A stretch of DNA of 64,000 nucleotides, from NCBI GenBank assembly GCA_013396655.1, contig WBMV01000050.1, positions 1-64,000 on the forward strand, read 5' to 3'. The DNA comes from Campylorhamphus procurvoides (Eukaryota; Chordata; Aves; Passeriformes; Dendrocolaptidae). A program made the translations under genes and the position numbers. The notes beneath the pieces were generated by a model that did no database searches, was not told where the DNA came from, and was given only the letters and a program-made list of their open reading frames with translations. This document shows positions 32,018 through 43,907 of the stretch, one piece after another. Numbering within the stretch: position 1 is the stretch's first letter; every line of letters begins with the position of its first letter.

Positions 32018-35000
32018 ATGCCTGTTTATCAGCAGAGGGAGTCTGTAGATGTTTGAAGTGAAAGATGCACACTGCTCAAGCACTTACAGAAAGCCCATAA
32101 AGAAAAAGAAAGGTGTAAAACCCACTTAGCTGAATTGATTTCCATATTTGCAGAAATTTCCATGGGAATGCCTCTTGCAGCATTTGGCCAGCCCGTGCTC
32201 TGAATTAGCTGAGCCCTTCTCCTGCTCCCAGCCTGCAGAGCAAGGGTGTGCAGCCTCCTTCTTTCCTTCTGAGTGGACATTTCCAAAGGCAGCATCTTAT
32301 CCAGCCTCCTCAGACTGGAGTGGGAATGCAGAGTTCCAGACACCTGCTTCCCACCCCGGCAGTGCTGGATGGCTGAGGAGCTGCTGAGCCTTTGTTTGGG
32401 GGCTGTTCAATAAAGGAGGGTGGTTGGAAGATAAGCCCGGACACCTGAGGTCCTGCATTCCCAGCAGGGCTGGCGAGCTCCAGAGGGCTTTTTCAACAGG
32501 CAAAGTCGCTCTTATGTGTGAGCTTTCCACTCCAACACCTCTGGACAATGCCGGCCCCAGAGGACACTGCTGTCCCGACTGGCAGCAGCAGAATAACTCC
32601 TGCTCCCTGCAGCGTCCCCTCCACCAGCCCCAGCACTGGTGCAGGGCTGGGAGCTTTGCAGAGCCACAAAAGGTCTCTCAATAGAGCAGGGGGCAAACTG
32701 CAGGTTCCTCCTTTCAGAAGAGCCCCGATCCCTGGTGCAGAGAGCTCTGCAAGAGCCCCTCTCGGAAATGGAGAGAGCCACATTGTGATGCTGAAGAGAA
32801 GAGAGGGAGGAGGAGGGAATCCCAAGCCCTGCTCCTGATGGGCTGGTGTTTTCAGGGGTCCCCGTGGCAGAATTTTAGGTCCCCAGCTCTGAGCGGGACT
32901 GGTGGGAGCTCTTGCCCTAAATCTCTTGCCAGTCCTGGCTGTGCAGCATCTCTTGCAGGGGGACCCAAATATCTGCAGCTGGCTGTGGGTCCTGCTAGCT
33001 GGGCACCCCATCTGGTCCCCATGTATGCCAGGGGGGTTGCTGGTCCTGGGGCTGCAGGGGACAGGGAGATGGGGTTTGGCACTGAGGGACACCTGTGACT
33101 GCGGTCCTTTGGGTGGGTTGGCACAAAGGGACTGGCTGTAGGGTGCACGTGTGCTCTTTGCAGAGCTGTGCTCTTTCCCAGGAGACTGGTGAGGACCAGC
33201 AGAGATCTCTGGGGTGAGTTACACCGTGGTGCAGGGAGTGTGCTTGCTCTTTCCTCCAGTGGCGACTGGCTGTGCATGGATTTGTTTCTGCAAAGCACAT
33301 GGTGGTGGTGTGGTGTAACCCCAGAGCTGCTGGGCTCCCTGCAGAGCGGGGTGTGCCCTTGGAACATGAAATAGAGTGCCCTTAAAGCAGGCCTGCAGCC
33401 TTAGAGCTGTCTTTGCTCATAGTCCTGTCCTGTGGCAGTCACTAGAGGCAGCTTGTTTGGTACAGGGGCTCAGATGGACGTGGCACCCCAGGATGGGTAA
33501 CAGAGGGTGCGTGGAGCAACCTCCTTGTAGCTCAGGTGGCATCTGCATGAGCAGATACAGCAGTGCCATGGAAATGGATCTGGGGAGTGAAGTGTTGATG
33601 GAAGGACCTGATGCCCACACTGTACATGTTTGGGGATTTTCTCAGGTTAATTCTGTCAGATCTTGGACCTGTTGCTGATAGGACATACCTTTTATTTGTA
33701 CCTGTAAGGAATCCTGTTCTCCCAGCCTGAGCCCTCTGTGTGGTGGGAGCTGAAGTGCAGAAAGCGAAGAAGCTCAGGACTTTTCCATCCACACTTCTGA
33801 TCCAAATCAAACCCTTCTGAGGGCACCTTGGTGGCCTGCCCAGCAGCAGCAGCAATGCTGAGGGCAGCAGAGATGCTCTGGCACCGTGCTCCTGCAGTGT
33901 GTGCTGGGGGGCAGGTCTGGAGGAGCTAATGGGATGTGCAGCCCTCCCTGTCTCCTGTAGGAATGTGCAGGCAGCAGGCTGGGTCTGCCAGCAGCAGCCA
34001 GAGGGGCCCAGGCACCCAGCCCTCCCCAAATCTGCCTCTCTGCCTCCAGTGGGAGCTTTGTTCCCCTCTCCATGCTGTGACTGTGCCAGCCCTGAGCCTT
34101 CAAGGCCTGGCAAGCCAAGAGCCACTGTTGGCCAGTGTATAAAATGGATACAGCAGCTGCATTTTCAGTCTCTTGCTACCTGTCTTTAAGGTGAACATTT
34201 CCCCCCTGAGGTTTCTGAACCCTTTGAATGGTGCAGAAATATGACCATACACAAAGTACCCTTCCTGTCCAAGCCCTGCAAACCCCCTGGCTGCATCACC
34301 CTGGCGTGGGTGGGGTCTGTAATGCCCTGGACCCCAGCTACAGTCATTCCTCCATGCAGCAGAGGAGACCTTGACACATCATCCCCCTCCTGTCTTTCTG
34401 CCCACAGAAGGGATGGGGCAGCTCAGTTCTGACAAACCAGCCCAGGGGAGCCCGAATTTGGCCCTTGCATTCCCCATCTGTTAAGTCCATCCCCACAATG
34501 ATGTTTCAGTACGTGTCTCAAAACAATGATTTCCTTTTCTCTCATTGTTTCAAGTCCTTTGGATTCCTCATGCAGATTAAGGAGTGTCCCTGTAGAGCTG
34601 AAATACAGCGCCAGATCTTCTTGGGTAAATGGGCTCCTGTCTGCCTGCAGAGCACCAGCAGTGGAGGAATAGCACAGCACTGGCATTGCAGCTTTGCTCT
34701 GCAGCCAGGAGCCTGGGGAAAGAAAGGATCCAGCTTGTCCACATTGTAAGGGGTGGAAGAGGGGAAGGGGAGACCCACCAGCAGCTCAGTGAAACCCACC
34801 ACCCATCTACAGCTTTTCTTTCTGAGCAATAAACTCCTCCGATTTCTGCTGTGCAAACCCAGCAGGTGGGGAATTCTGGTGCCAGCAACACTTCTTACTG
34901 GAAACCAGGATGTTTCTCTAACGAGGAAAGAAACGTTCTTGAGCATGCAGTTATCAAACAACTTGACAAATTCAGATGTGCTAAATCACCCGTGGTGAAC

Positions 35001-35819
35001 ATCTGTGTGGCCGGGTTTGATGTGCCCACAGCGAGGGCGGCTTGTCCTCTTCTTGGTGAGATGAGATCTCTGTCCTCTGGTGAATCTATTCTTAGCTCCT
35101 GTTTATTTGGAGGAGGCTGCTACAATAATCTAATCAGGCCTCACTTGCCTTTCAGTCCTCCTAAGAGTGTTTTGGGGAGGTGGGCAGTGAGAACACTGCT
35201 GTGGCTCAAGCTCCTGGGGCACACTATGATGGGAAAGCCCCATCTCTGGGTCCCTCTCAGCACTGGAGCTGTTGGACTCTGGGTCACTGGGGCTTGTCTT
35301 GCCTGTGTTAGTGACGTGTTTCTGATGGTGGAGCAAATGGCTTTGCTGCTCTGTTTGCCTCTTCTCATGGACAAAGCACTTCTGCAGCAAATGTGGCTGT
35401 TACTGAGTTTTCCTGGCCCTTATCATGGGGGACAGGGGGCTGTTAGGAAGCAGCCACATTCAAGTGTAATCCCATTGACCTCACTGAGACTGCTCACATG
35501 TTTGAAATTAAGTGTGTCCCTAAATATTTTCAGGAATTGGAGCTGGGTTGGTTTAGGCTTGAATACATAGAGAAATACATATGCATTTGGGACCAGAGGG
35601 GAACTCAAATGTTTTATACCCATTAAATGTAGAAGTACAAGACTGTGTGTTGCCTTAAGAGCTGGGAAACCAATTTTGAAGTCAGTATTCCTTATTGCTG
35701 AAAGGAAACTAGTGCAGCAACTGCATGGGAGCAAGGGAGGGGAGCAGAGCTCCCAGGAAAAAGGCAACCCCCTCCCTTCATCCCAGAAAATCTGGGCACA
35801 AAGAAGTGCTTAGTGCAAA
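32018..35819. other. Unique GC-rich sequence, no gene seen
   Basis: Many overlapping frames (up to 239 codons at 34851-35570 plus, 199 at 32493-33092 minus) occur on both strands without domains. The 239-codon frame carries no signal peptide, repeat or motif I can identify, and the opposite strand is also open for 77-86 codons in the same place. I do not call a gene. No promoter-like CpG cluster is present. Confidence 0.5.
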
Positions 35820-36092
35820 CCCTCTGGTGCCCAGTGACAGGACCAAAGTGAATGGGATGAGGTTGTGTCAGGGGAGGTTTGGGTTGGATCTCAGCAAAAG
35901 GTTCTTCCCCCAGAAGGTGGTCAGGCACTGACCAGGCTCCCCAGGGCTGTAGGCACAGCCCCAAACCTGCCAGAGCTCCAGGAGGGGTTGGTCAACACTC
36001 TCAGGACCTGGTGGGATTGTTGGAGCCACCCTGTGCTGGGCTGAGAGCTGGGCTCGATGTGGTCCCTTCCAGCTCAGGATAATCCATGGTTC
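35820..36092 (+). mobile_element. CR1 LINE 3' fragment, plus strand
   Basis: The sequence follows a CR1 3' region in order: cccagtgacaggacc, tgtgtcaggggaggtttggg, ttggatctcagcaaaaggtt, agaaggtggtcaggcactg, ccaggctccccagggctg, ggacctggtgggattgttgg, gggctcgatgtggtcccttc and cagctcaggat. It belongs to a different subfamily style from the copy at 39.5 kb (lower similarity to the ctagtggaaggtgtccctg type). The end is degraded, with no clear ATTCTRTGA repeats. It is 5'-truncated and non-coding. Confidence 0.82.
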
Positions 36093-36878
36093 CAAGTGCT
36101 TGCTTTGTTTCCCCTCTCTGTGCCACACCACCCTGTTTAGGAAGGTGGTGCCACCTGTGGGAGCTGCACCTTTATGGTGTCCATGCTCCACACCCTGGGA
36201 CAGCAGGATGGACATGGGTTTGTAGGTTATACTAAATGAAGACCTAATGACAGCTTTTCAGAGACTTGCTCTCACCAGGATTTTTACCTACATATTTTTC
36301 CACTGAGGAATCTCTGTTTTGTGAAAGGATACTTTATTTGGGGAAAAACCTTTAGCTGTTTCTTTTGTTTGGCATCAGAGCCAGCTTGGAGGAGACTTTT
36401 TTTTCTTTAATAGCAGCCAGCTGCATCAGCAGTCTTGAACCATGTTCTTCCTTCTGCTTTGAATATAAAGCCTATAGCAAAGGAACATTAGTTTTCCTTC
36501 TTGGCAATAAACAGTGTCTTCAGCTGCCAGTAGTGGAACTTGCCCATTTACTTGCAAGGGAAAGTTAAAATCAGCACTAATGAAGAAGAAAAGCAAATCC
36601 AGCATTTCAGGTCTGTGTTCCCTGTTCCCCATGAATAGGCATCCAGTGCTTGGAGCAGTGATGGTGATGGGCTGGAAATCCACTGGGTGTTACTTGTGCA
36701 GGTGTGAACCTTGCTGGCTGTGAGCCACTTTTATCATTCTCTGCTGCAGTGAAATGGCTTGAAATTCACATCTGGCTCCTGAGGCAATGCTCGTGTCCTT
36801 GCTTTGGCCTTTGCATGTAACAGCAGAGCACACTTTGGCTTTTCTTTTTGCTTGTTTTTCGTTTTAAAAAGGTGGGGA

Positions 36879-36905
36879 GAAGAAGAAGAAGAGAAGAAAA
36901 GAAGA
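36879..36905. repeat. (GAA)n-like purine microsatellite
   Basis: A run of GAA/AGA units with two interruptions (gagaag, aaaag), all purine. Confidence 0.8.
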
Positions 36906-39172
36906 TCCCTAATTTGCTCCAGGAAGGACCTCCTACAGACCTGAATGGAGTATAATAAATGTCACTTGGCTCTCCAGCCATAGGGAGAGCTTGTCTGGCT
37001 GACAGAGCTAATGCCTGTTCAGGAGAGAATTCTGCACGGGCTCTTCAGTGCCCACAGCCAACACCCCCAGGGGCCAGGGAGCCTCTTCCTGAGCCAGCCA
37101 GCCCTGGGAAATGGGTGTCTCCGCTGGGATTTGCTGCCTTGCCTGAGCTCTGCATGGCCCCCGGTCACACATCACAGCGTGTTTGGGGTTTGGCTGGTTC
37201 TTAAAGGATGTCCCAGGCAGGCTGAGCAGACACAGAGTCTGTGGTTTTCTCTCTTCCTGAGTTCAAGTCCTGTAAAGTGGGAGTGCGGGAAAGGAACCAG
37301 CCTTTGTAAACGTTGAGTTCCAGCTGCTGCCGGGCTGGTGTCTGTGTGCTCCTCCCAGTGCCTGTCATCGCAGCTGCCACAGCCCCTGCTTATCTCGTTC
37401 CTTCCTTTCCTCCTCAGTCCGTGGGGTTCCCCCTCGCTCCCACAGGCTGCCTTGCTGCTGATTTCTGCTCCTTTCTTCTCTCCCCTTTGGTCTCTCCTTG
37501 TCTCTGTACTTTCTTTCTCTCCTGTACATTTGCTCCCCACCTGGGCGGGAGGAGCAGCTCCCTCCCTTGGCATAGCCCGGGGACATTCCCATCACTGCAG
37601 GAACCAAGGGACCAACCTGAACGTCCCTTCTGTGGTCACAGCACAGCGACACAACTCAAAGGGCCATTCGGGAAACAAAAGTGCAGCTCATCTTTCCTTT
37701 GAGTTTTAATTAACCAGGGTGGAGACCCGGCAGTGCTGGGTACCCTGGAGTTCCCCCCAGCAGGTCTGGGTGCATCCTGGCCCACTGGGGGAGTGTGGGT
37801 GGGTCATGGGCACAGTGACAGCACAGAGCAAAGGCACTGAGCCTCAGGGGGAGCCTGGGCACCCAGGCCTGCCTTCCTGGGCTGCACAGAGCTGGAGCAG
37901 GTGAGCTGCCTCCCTGCCCTTGGTTTCAGAGAGCTGCCCTGTCACACTGTGTTCCACCTGCCCAGTGCCCTGCCTGACACAGCCTGGCAGGCCCAGGAGG
38001 GACTGGGAGCATCCCTTTGTGCCCCTAGGCTGTGCCTGCCCAGCTAGGACTGGCACAGAGGAATTCCATGTGTGCATCAAGGAGTGAACAGAAAACCACC
38101 TTCTCAGCTCCTTTTCTGCTTCCTCACCTCCCTACTTAGTGTTTCCAAAGATATCTTTGCATCTGCTCACAGACCATCTCAGGAGTGATTTTTGGGAGAT
38201 GAACAGGCTTTGCTGCTTCTACATCAGCTTTAGTTTTCCTTGTGGCACCCTGGATGTGTTTAAACCTGCAGTGCCAGAAGGGCAAAACTGTGGCAGAAGG
38301 CTGCTGAAACATGTACAAACTGGCAAGGGAAACATCCTGCATCTTACTGAGAAGCCAAAGGTTTCCTCTGTCCTAGAATTATCCTCCACTTATTTAAGGG
38401 CTTGAGTGCAAACTCACAACCCTACTTTAGTAATTCATGTCTCTTAGTTGTGTTATTTGTAAGGAGCAGAAGTTCTTCTGTGTCCTGCTAAATAACTTTA
38501 TAACTGGAAAGGCAGGAGGTGAGGGCCAACGTGGCCCTGTGGCTGCAGCCCTGCCCTTGGGATTGGGCTTTGAATTTGTAGATATTCAGGTATCAAAGCT
38601 CTTGCCCTGAACATGTGCTGTTTGTAGGAAGATTTGCCAAACAAGGCAATACCCAATTCTAATGGGCTGTTTGGTCAGAAAGCAGCCCCACCATTCTCCT
38701 CCAAGTATGGCTGAGTCAGGGCTTACATAGACTTAGTTCTTGGATGATGGAATGAGATGATGAATGACTGTAAACTGAAATTTTTATTAAAAAAATTAGG
38801 ATCTGGAATCTTGGGTCGTAATTTCTCACACTGTCAAAAGCCAGATACTGTAATAAGATACCATTCCTCTCTGTGTCTCTGAGGAATGAGACAGCTCAGA
38901 GCAGAACTGCTGAAGGCCAGGCCATAGTCTTCCTCATCCTGCTGCCTCCCGCCTTTGCTGAGCTGCCACTGTCTCTGGCAGGCACCAAAGATTTTGCTTT
39001 CAGGAGAAATGTTTCAATGGCCAACAGCTCCTAAGGCTTCCCAGGCCAAACCCTAATTGGTTATCTTCATCAAATGCCTCTTCTTTGTTGGCTCTGTGCA
39101 GTTGCTTGTTAAATATAAGAATCCACCGTGATATGCCTTGATCTTTGGAGATGAGAATATATGTTTTTGTAC

Positions 39173-39185
39173 ATATATATATATA
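39173..39185. repeat. (AT)n microsatellite
   Basis: About six AT dinucleotides following tttttgtac. Short and ordinary. Confidence 0.85.
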
Positions 39186-39540
39186 AACACAAAAATACAT
39201 ATGCTGCTACGTGTCTTTTTCCATCTCAAAAGACTTGCACTGAGATGCACAGTGTAAAGAAGCATTAAAAACACCCATGGACATATCTTGCTTATTATTT
39301 TAGCAACAAATCTGATCCCCATTACACTGAGCCTCCTCTGAAAGGACTAATGCAAAGTGTCAGCAGTAGAAACCACTAATGCTCTCAGCTCTTGCAGGGA
39401 CTGGATGAGATAAAGGACCTTCTTTTTCACATATTTTTGCTTTAGCTGTATGTTTCCTATTAAACATATGTAGTGTATTCCCAACATGTGGGTGTTAGAA
39501 GAGGAGAAATTACCCCCAGTGCCACCTTATGAATGTCATT

Positions 39541-39691
39541 ATGACTTTTTACAGGGGCATGTAGTGACAGGACAAGGGAGAAGGGCTTCAAACGACCTGG
39601 GTTAGTGGAATGTTCCCTGCCCATGGCTGGGGGTTGGAATGAGATGATCCTGAAGGTCCCTTCCAACCCAAACCATTCTGTGATTCTATGA
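39541..39691 (+). mobile_element. CR1 LINE 3' end with internal deletion
   Basis: The right half (39594-39691) is an excellent CR1 terminus: gacctgggttagtgga, tgttccctgcccatggc, gggggttggaatgagatgat, aaggtcccttccaaccc, and finally attctgtgattctatga. The left half (39541-39593: gactttttacaggggc, atgtagtgacaggacaaggg, agggcttcaaac) matches a CR1 region normally lying well upstream. From memory of the family, about 160-190 bp that should separate the halves (the ttagattggatattagg to gttggatggggctt part) is missing. The junction at 39590-39597 falls at a short aac/acc microhomology. It is non-coding and dead. Confidence 0.92.
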
Positions 39692-40579
39692 CTATAATTC
39701 TTGTGATTTTTTGACAGTTGGTCTCTGGAGGGGGAGAAGGTGTGGGATTGGACACTGCAAACCTGTCTAGCCCTCCTCTTTTGCCCAAACTCCTCTCTGA
39801 AAGCCAACCTACTCCTAAGCAGTGAAACGAGGGAGGCCAAAATTGGAATGAGACTATGGGACAGTAACAAGGCAAAAGTGTGATTGTCTTTGCATGTCAG
39901 AACCCCTGGGCAGGTCCAGATGGTCCTGGTGGGTCCCTCCACCACTGGGGGAAGCACTGCCTGCAGTGACACTGCTCCCTGGGCTGGGCTGGGCACACGA
40001 CTCGGCCCCTGAATTCAGGAGCAGGCCAGGAGTGTGGGGAGTGGGGTGACAGCTGGGGTGGTGCAGGTGGGGACACTCTGGAGAGCTGGGACAGTGCGTG
40101 TGGTCTGCTCATGTGGTCAGTGCATGTGGTCTGTGCCTTTCTCTGTGGCCACGGGGGGACCAAACTCCACACACAAATCAGTCTGAACTCCAGGGTCAGC
40201 CTAAAGATCTGGTGAGGAGCCAGCTCATGCTGAGCTGCAGGAGGAATTCTGAATGTGTCAGTGCAGGAAAAGGAATTCCTAAAGCATTTTAAAGGATGGC
40301 AGCTCGAGTTTTATACCTAATTCACCTTCTGCAGTTAAAATCTGGCTTCCACAAAACCCCATTTTCACTCCAAATATTTAAATGGGAAATTGGACTGTGC
40401 CCTTTTGAGGCTGGGACAAACATTAATCTCTGCATCCTCCTGGACACTTCGAGTGTCCCTCCAAAGCCGTGTCACAAGCTGTGCATCTTGTCCCTAACCT
40501 GGACATTCCTTTCATCCCCTCTGGAAGTCACCTTCCATGAGGCACTTTCTGCCACAGGCCTTGGGTCCACACACCCCTT
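39692..40579. other. Unique sequence, no gene seen
   Basis: Mixed composition with a GC-rich stretch at 39.9-40.2 kb. Frames of up to 178 codons run through the adjacent CR1 and are not genes. Confidence 0.5.
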
Positions 40580-40880
40580 CACTTCATTGATAATTGCCAT
40601 AATTGTCAAGCCAGATGAGTTCTTGATTGCATTAAAAGGAATGCCTGTACTTGAGTGGATGTGAGCTATTTTGCTTCCAAGGTTAATTAGTCATGGATTT
40701 AAATAGAAGGAAATAATGGATGTACACAGAGTGGAAGCACTTTTCTGCCATTATGGTCTGCAAACTCATTATTTGTTCATTCTGTCTGAATGGAAGCAGC
40801 TCTTCTGTTAGCATGGTGAAATGAGTAGGCTTTTTGCCATAAGATTGTTCTGGGTCTTATTAGAAGCTATTTTCTAATTT
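40580..40880. promoter_or_regulatory. Candidate conserved non-coding element
   Basis: A 300-bp AT-rich block with varied words (GATAATTGCC, GCATTAAAAGG, GGTTAATTAGTC, ATTTAAATAG, CTCATTATTTG, TCTTATTAG) lies between GC-richer flanks. Simple repeats are absent. The texture matches vertebrate non-coding elements. Regulatory role is inferred from composition only. Confidence 0.25.
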
Positions 40881-42913
40881 CTGGAAGAGTGGGTAAGAGC
40901 AAATTGCTTGAGTTTTTCATATTCAGAAAAGGAAAACAAAGGTAGTTTCCCGGAGAGTTCAAAGGTATTGTTGACGTGGAGGTTTTGGCATTGGCAGAAT
41001 GTAGCAAATGTACACTGAGATCCACCTGCACATTGATGGTGAAACAGAGACCTGTCACTGGGGAAGGGTCTGATGCAGAATCCCATCTGGAGGTGTGACA
41101 CACACAGGAAGGATCTTCCCTTTGTCTTCCTAAGCCCTGCTCCTCCACTGCCCCTGCCATTCATGTTCCCTGTCTTCCCTTCCCTCTTCCAAGGGGCCTG
41201 GTGTGGTCAGGGGGGTGGTGACACCCTCACGAGGAGCAGCATCACGGGGCTGTCACCCCTCAGTCCTCTTTTGGCCTCATCTCTGTTTTATGCTTCCCTT
41301 GGGTCACCCCTCCAGTTCCCCACTCCCTTGCAGCACTTTCTAGGTGCAGGCTCTCAGGACTTATTTTGTTACCATCTGTCCTCTAGGGAAGTCATCCTGA
41401 CTGCCTTTCCAGCTCTGTGTCCACTTTTTCACCAGGCTTTCCATGGTGAGTTTTTACAGGACAGGAACAGCTCACACACAGGATACAGACTTTGGTTGTT
41501 GGAGGATGTGGTGTCTTAGCTAGAGGAAAAAGGAGCTGAAAAACTGGACTAAGAAACAAGAGCCAAGAGAGCTGAAAGAAAGGTCCTTCAAGGAAAGATG
41601 GGACCCAGTCCAGGGCTCCCACATTCTGTGCAAGAGCCTGAGCCACCAACCACTAAAGAATAGAAAACGCTTTTGTTTGCTGCTTTGGCTCATCCCATTT
41701 GGACTCAACTCCACGGATTTCTGGCTGACTTACACTGTGTTTCTGCATTAGTTTTATGAGTAAGCTGTTGGGTGAAAAATATCATCTATGTGGAGATAGA
41801 AGTCACAGCATCACTTCCTACCGTGCCCTTAATCTGACAGGAGTTCCATCTTGCTACTGTGTGTGGGAATTGCCACTGCTGCCACCACAAATGCCAGGGG
41901 GCCATTCCTCTCGTGTCCTTCATGGGCTGGGGAAATGCTGCCTTGTAAAGCTGTGCTGTCAGCTGAGCTGACACAGGTTGGACTGAACGTGAGGCAGAAC
42001 TAACATCCTTTAAAGAAAGCTGCTGTGCCGTTAATTGTCCCTCTGGTTTGTGTCAGATGCTTGCAAGAAGCTTGCTTGGGTCCTCCACAAACACAACAGC
42101 ATCTTTCACTCTTAGGCAATAATGCGCTCCAGATGTTCCACCCTGGGAGAATTTCTCGCGCCCACTGCAATGCCAAGAGAAAAATAAAGCAGTTCAACTT
42201 ATTTAACCCAGATCTCAGACTGTCTGTCTGCATCATCTAACTCCATCAAGCTGATGGAGCACATGGGATGGATGGATGGAAAACATGTGGTTCCTACAGA
42301 CTCCTGCATTTCATGTTGGGTAACAAACGTAGCATTGCTTTACCCAAGGCCATAACAGACACGAGCCTAAACCCAGTGTATTCCTGGCAGGTTCTCTGTG
42401 TCTTCCCCAACCATCAATGCTCAGGCCTCAGAAAACTTTGACAGTCCTCCTGTTTCTACTCACAGGATCAGCCTGAGGACTCTTATTTACCTTCTTTATA
42501 AGCCAGACAGAAATAGTGCCTAAGCTGCCCTTAAAAGTTTAAATGGACTGCAATCCTTTTCTGCCTAAATACTTTGTGAGTGACATTGGGACCTCTTGTG
42601 TTCATGGCCATAGCTCAAATAACCACTGTAGTGTTTCCAGGCAGACAGAAACTCGGGGCTTATAGAAGGATTTTAAAGAAGTCCTCTCAGGATGGCCCCA
42701 GAGCTGCCCTGCAGGTGACTGAAGCTACAGGAACCAAGTGAAGGCTGCCTTGCTGAAGGAAATGGCAGCCCCACCTTCCCACCACTGAGTGGTGATGGGG
42801 GTCACTGAGGTGGACCCCTGTGGGAAGGGCAGGAAGAGCAGCTGTGACTGGAGACTGCAGAGGCCTGGTTCTTCCAGCTCAGCATACTGGGAAGATGTTC
42901 TGCACTGCTGGCA
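40881..42913. other. Unique sequence, no gene seen
   Basis: Ordinary mixed DNA. A minus-strand site near 41725 offers a consensus-like donor (T|GTAAGTC) with fair acceptors about 50 and 31 bp upstream in transcript sense, but no coding signature. A short (GGAT)n run lies at about 42267-42280. No gene called. Confidence 0.5.
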
Positions 42914-43112
42914 GGGCTCACCAGGAGCACCAAAGGCAGGGGTTCCTCAGGAGCACCAAAGGCAGGGAGGGCTCATCAGGAGCACCAAAGGCAGGGAGGG
43001 CTCACCAGGAGCACCAAAGGCAGGGAGGGCTCATCAGGAGCACCAAAGGCAGGGAGGGCTCATCAGGAGCACCAAAGGCAGGGCTCATCAGGAGCACCAA
43101 AGGCAGGGCTTC
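42914..43112. repeat. Minisatellite of 25/26/29-bp units, 7 copies
   Basis: The shared core ggagcaccaaaggcaggg starts at 42924, 42950, 42979, 43008, 43037, 43066 and 43091. The spacings are therefore 26, 29, 29, 29, 29 and 25 bp. The length difference between the last two classes is a 4-bp GGAG block before ggctcatca. Copies alternate CATCAGG and CACCAGG with no fixed order. Chance frames of repeated S-T-K-G-R-E-G residues cross it and are not genes. Confidence 0.95.
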
Positions 43113-43907
43113 AGTGCCAGACTTGCGCTTTCTTTACAAATATGAATAGGAAAAGATATATTTTATTCCTGCTGGCCACACACTTGGGAGGAATTCTGTT
43201 TCTTACTGAACGCTCAGTGTCATTTGATAATATCAGGTGTATGACTGACCTATTTTTGACTGGCTTCCCAAAAGATCCTGGCATTCCCTCGTCCCTCCTG
43301 GACTGCAGTGTTGAATCCAGGATCCTGACTTCATGGAGGTGCTGAGACTCTGCTTTTACAGTGCCAGACACGTCAGAAGTGATGGGGACATGGTATTTTG
43401 GCATGCTGACTGCTGTACTCCCTTGCTAAGCTCCCAAACTGAAGCTTCAGAGCAGCTGCTCCCCTCTGTCCTCTTACAGCACAGAGGAGAGGCCACCAAA
43501 GCACTGTCATGCTCCAACCTAAGAAAGAAACTCTTCAGAAGATGGCATCTGGTTGCCCATGTCCCCCTGTGTGCCCCCAACAGTGCCATGATTACATGTG
43601 AGTCTCTTGGCACATCCACCTCTCTGCCATGACTTTCTGAGCACACGGATGTTCTCTGAGGTCTTTCAGAAGTATCTTACTTCCCTTGAGCTGTGCAAAA
43701 GATGCAGAACCAAAGCAGCATGCAGGAACAATTATTAAACATTGTTAATTAGGATGTGTGAAGATGGTCCCTGTCCCCTTCTCCTTTGAAGCATGAAAGC
43801 CAGAGGGAGCCTTTATTAAAGTCAACAACAAAGAAATCTCAAAGGAAAAAATTCCCTCCTTTAATGTGGTCACACACATCGTCCCCTCCTGGTGTGACCT
43901 GCCATGT
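43113..43907. other. Unique spacer between two minisatellites
   Basis: Single-copy-looking DNA. An inverted pair of SOX-type cores lies at 43727-43746 within an AT-rich patch (43720-43755). The long plus-strand frames that begin at 43786 and 43866 extend into the next array and are artefacts of it. Confidence 0.5.
43727..43746. promoter_or_regulatory. Inverted pair of SOX-type motifs
   Basis: AACAAT at 43727-43732 and its exact complement ATTGTT at 43741-43746 are separated by 8 bp (tattaaac), followed by a TTAATTAG homeodomain core. Inverted SOX cores at this kind of spacing are known for SOX dimer sites. Short motifs like these also arise by chance, so this is only a candidate. Confidence 0.2.

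Larger units (their letters stand above)
36093..39540. other. Unique sequence with short microsatellites, no gene seen
   Basis: GC-rich from 36.9 to 38.1 kb, AT-richer from 38.7 to 39.5 kb. Overlapping frames of 115-133 codons on both strands at 37.2-37.7 kb are chance. It contains an (AGA)n tract at 36879-36905 and an (AT)n tract at 39173-39185. No gene, RNA gene or additional repeat copy was recognised. Confidence 0.5.

Noticed and set aside
42267..42280. (GGAT)n microsatellite
   Set aside because: Only about three units, too short to be meaningful.
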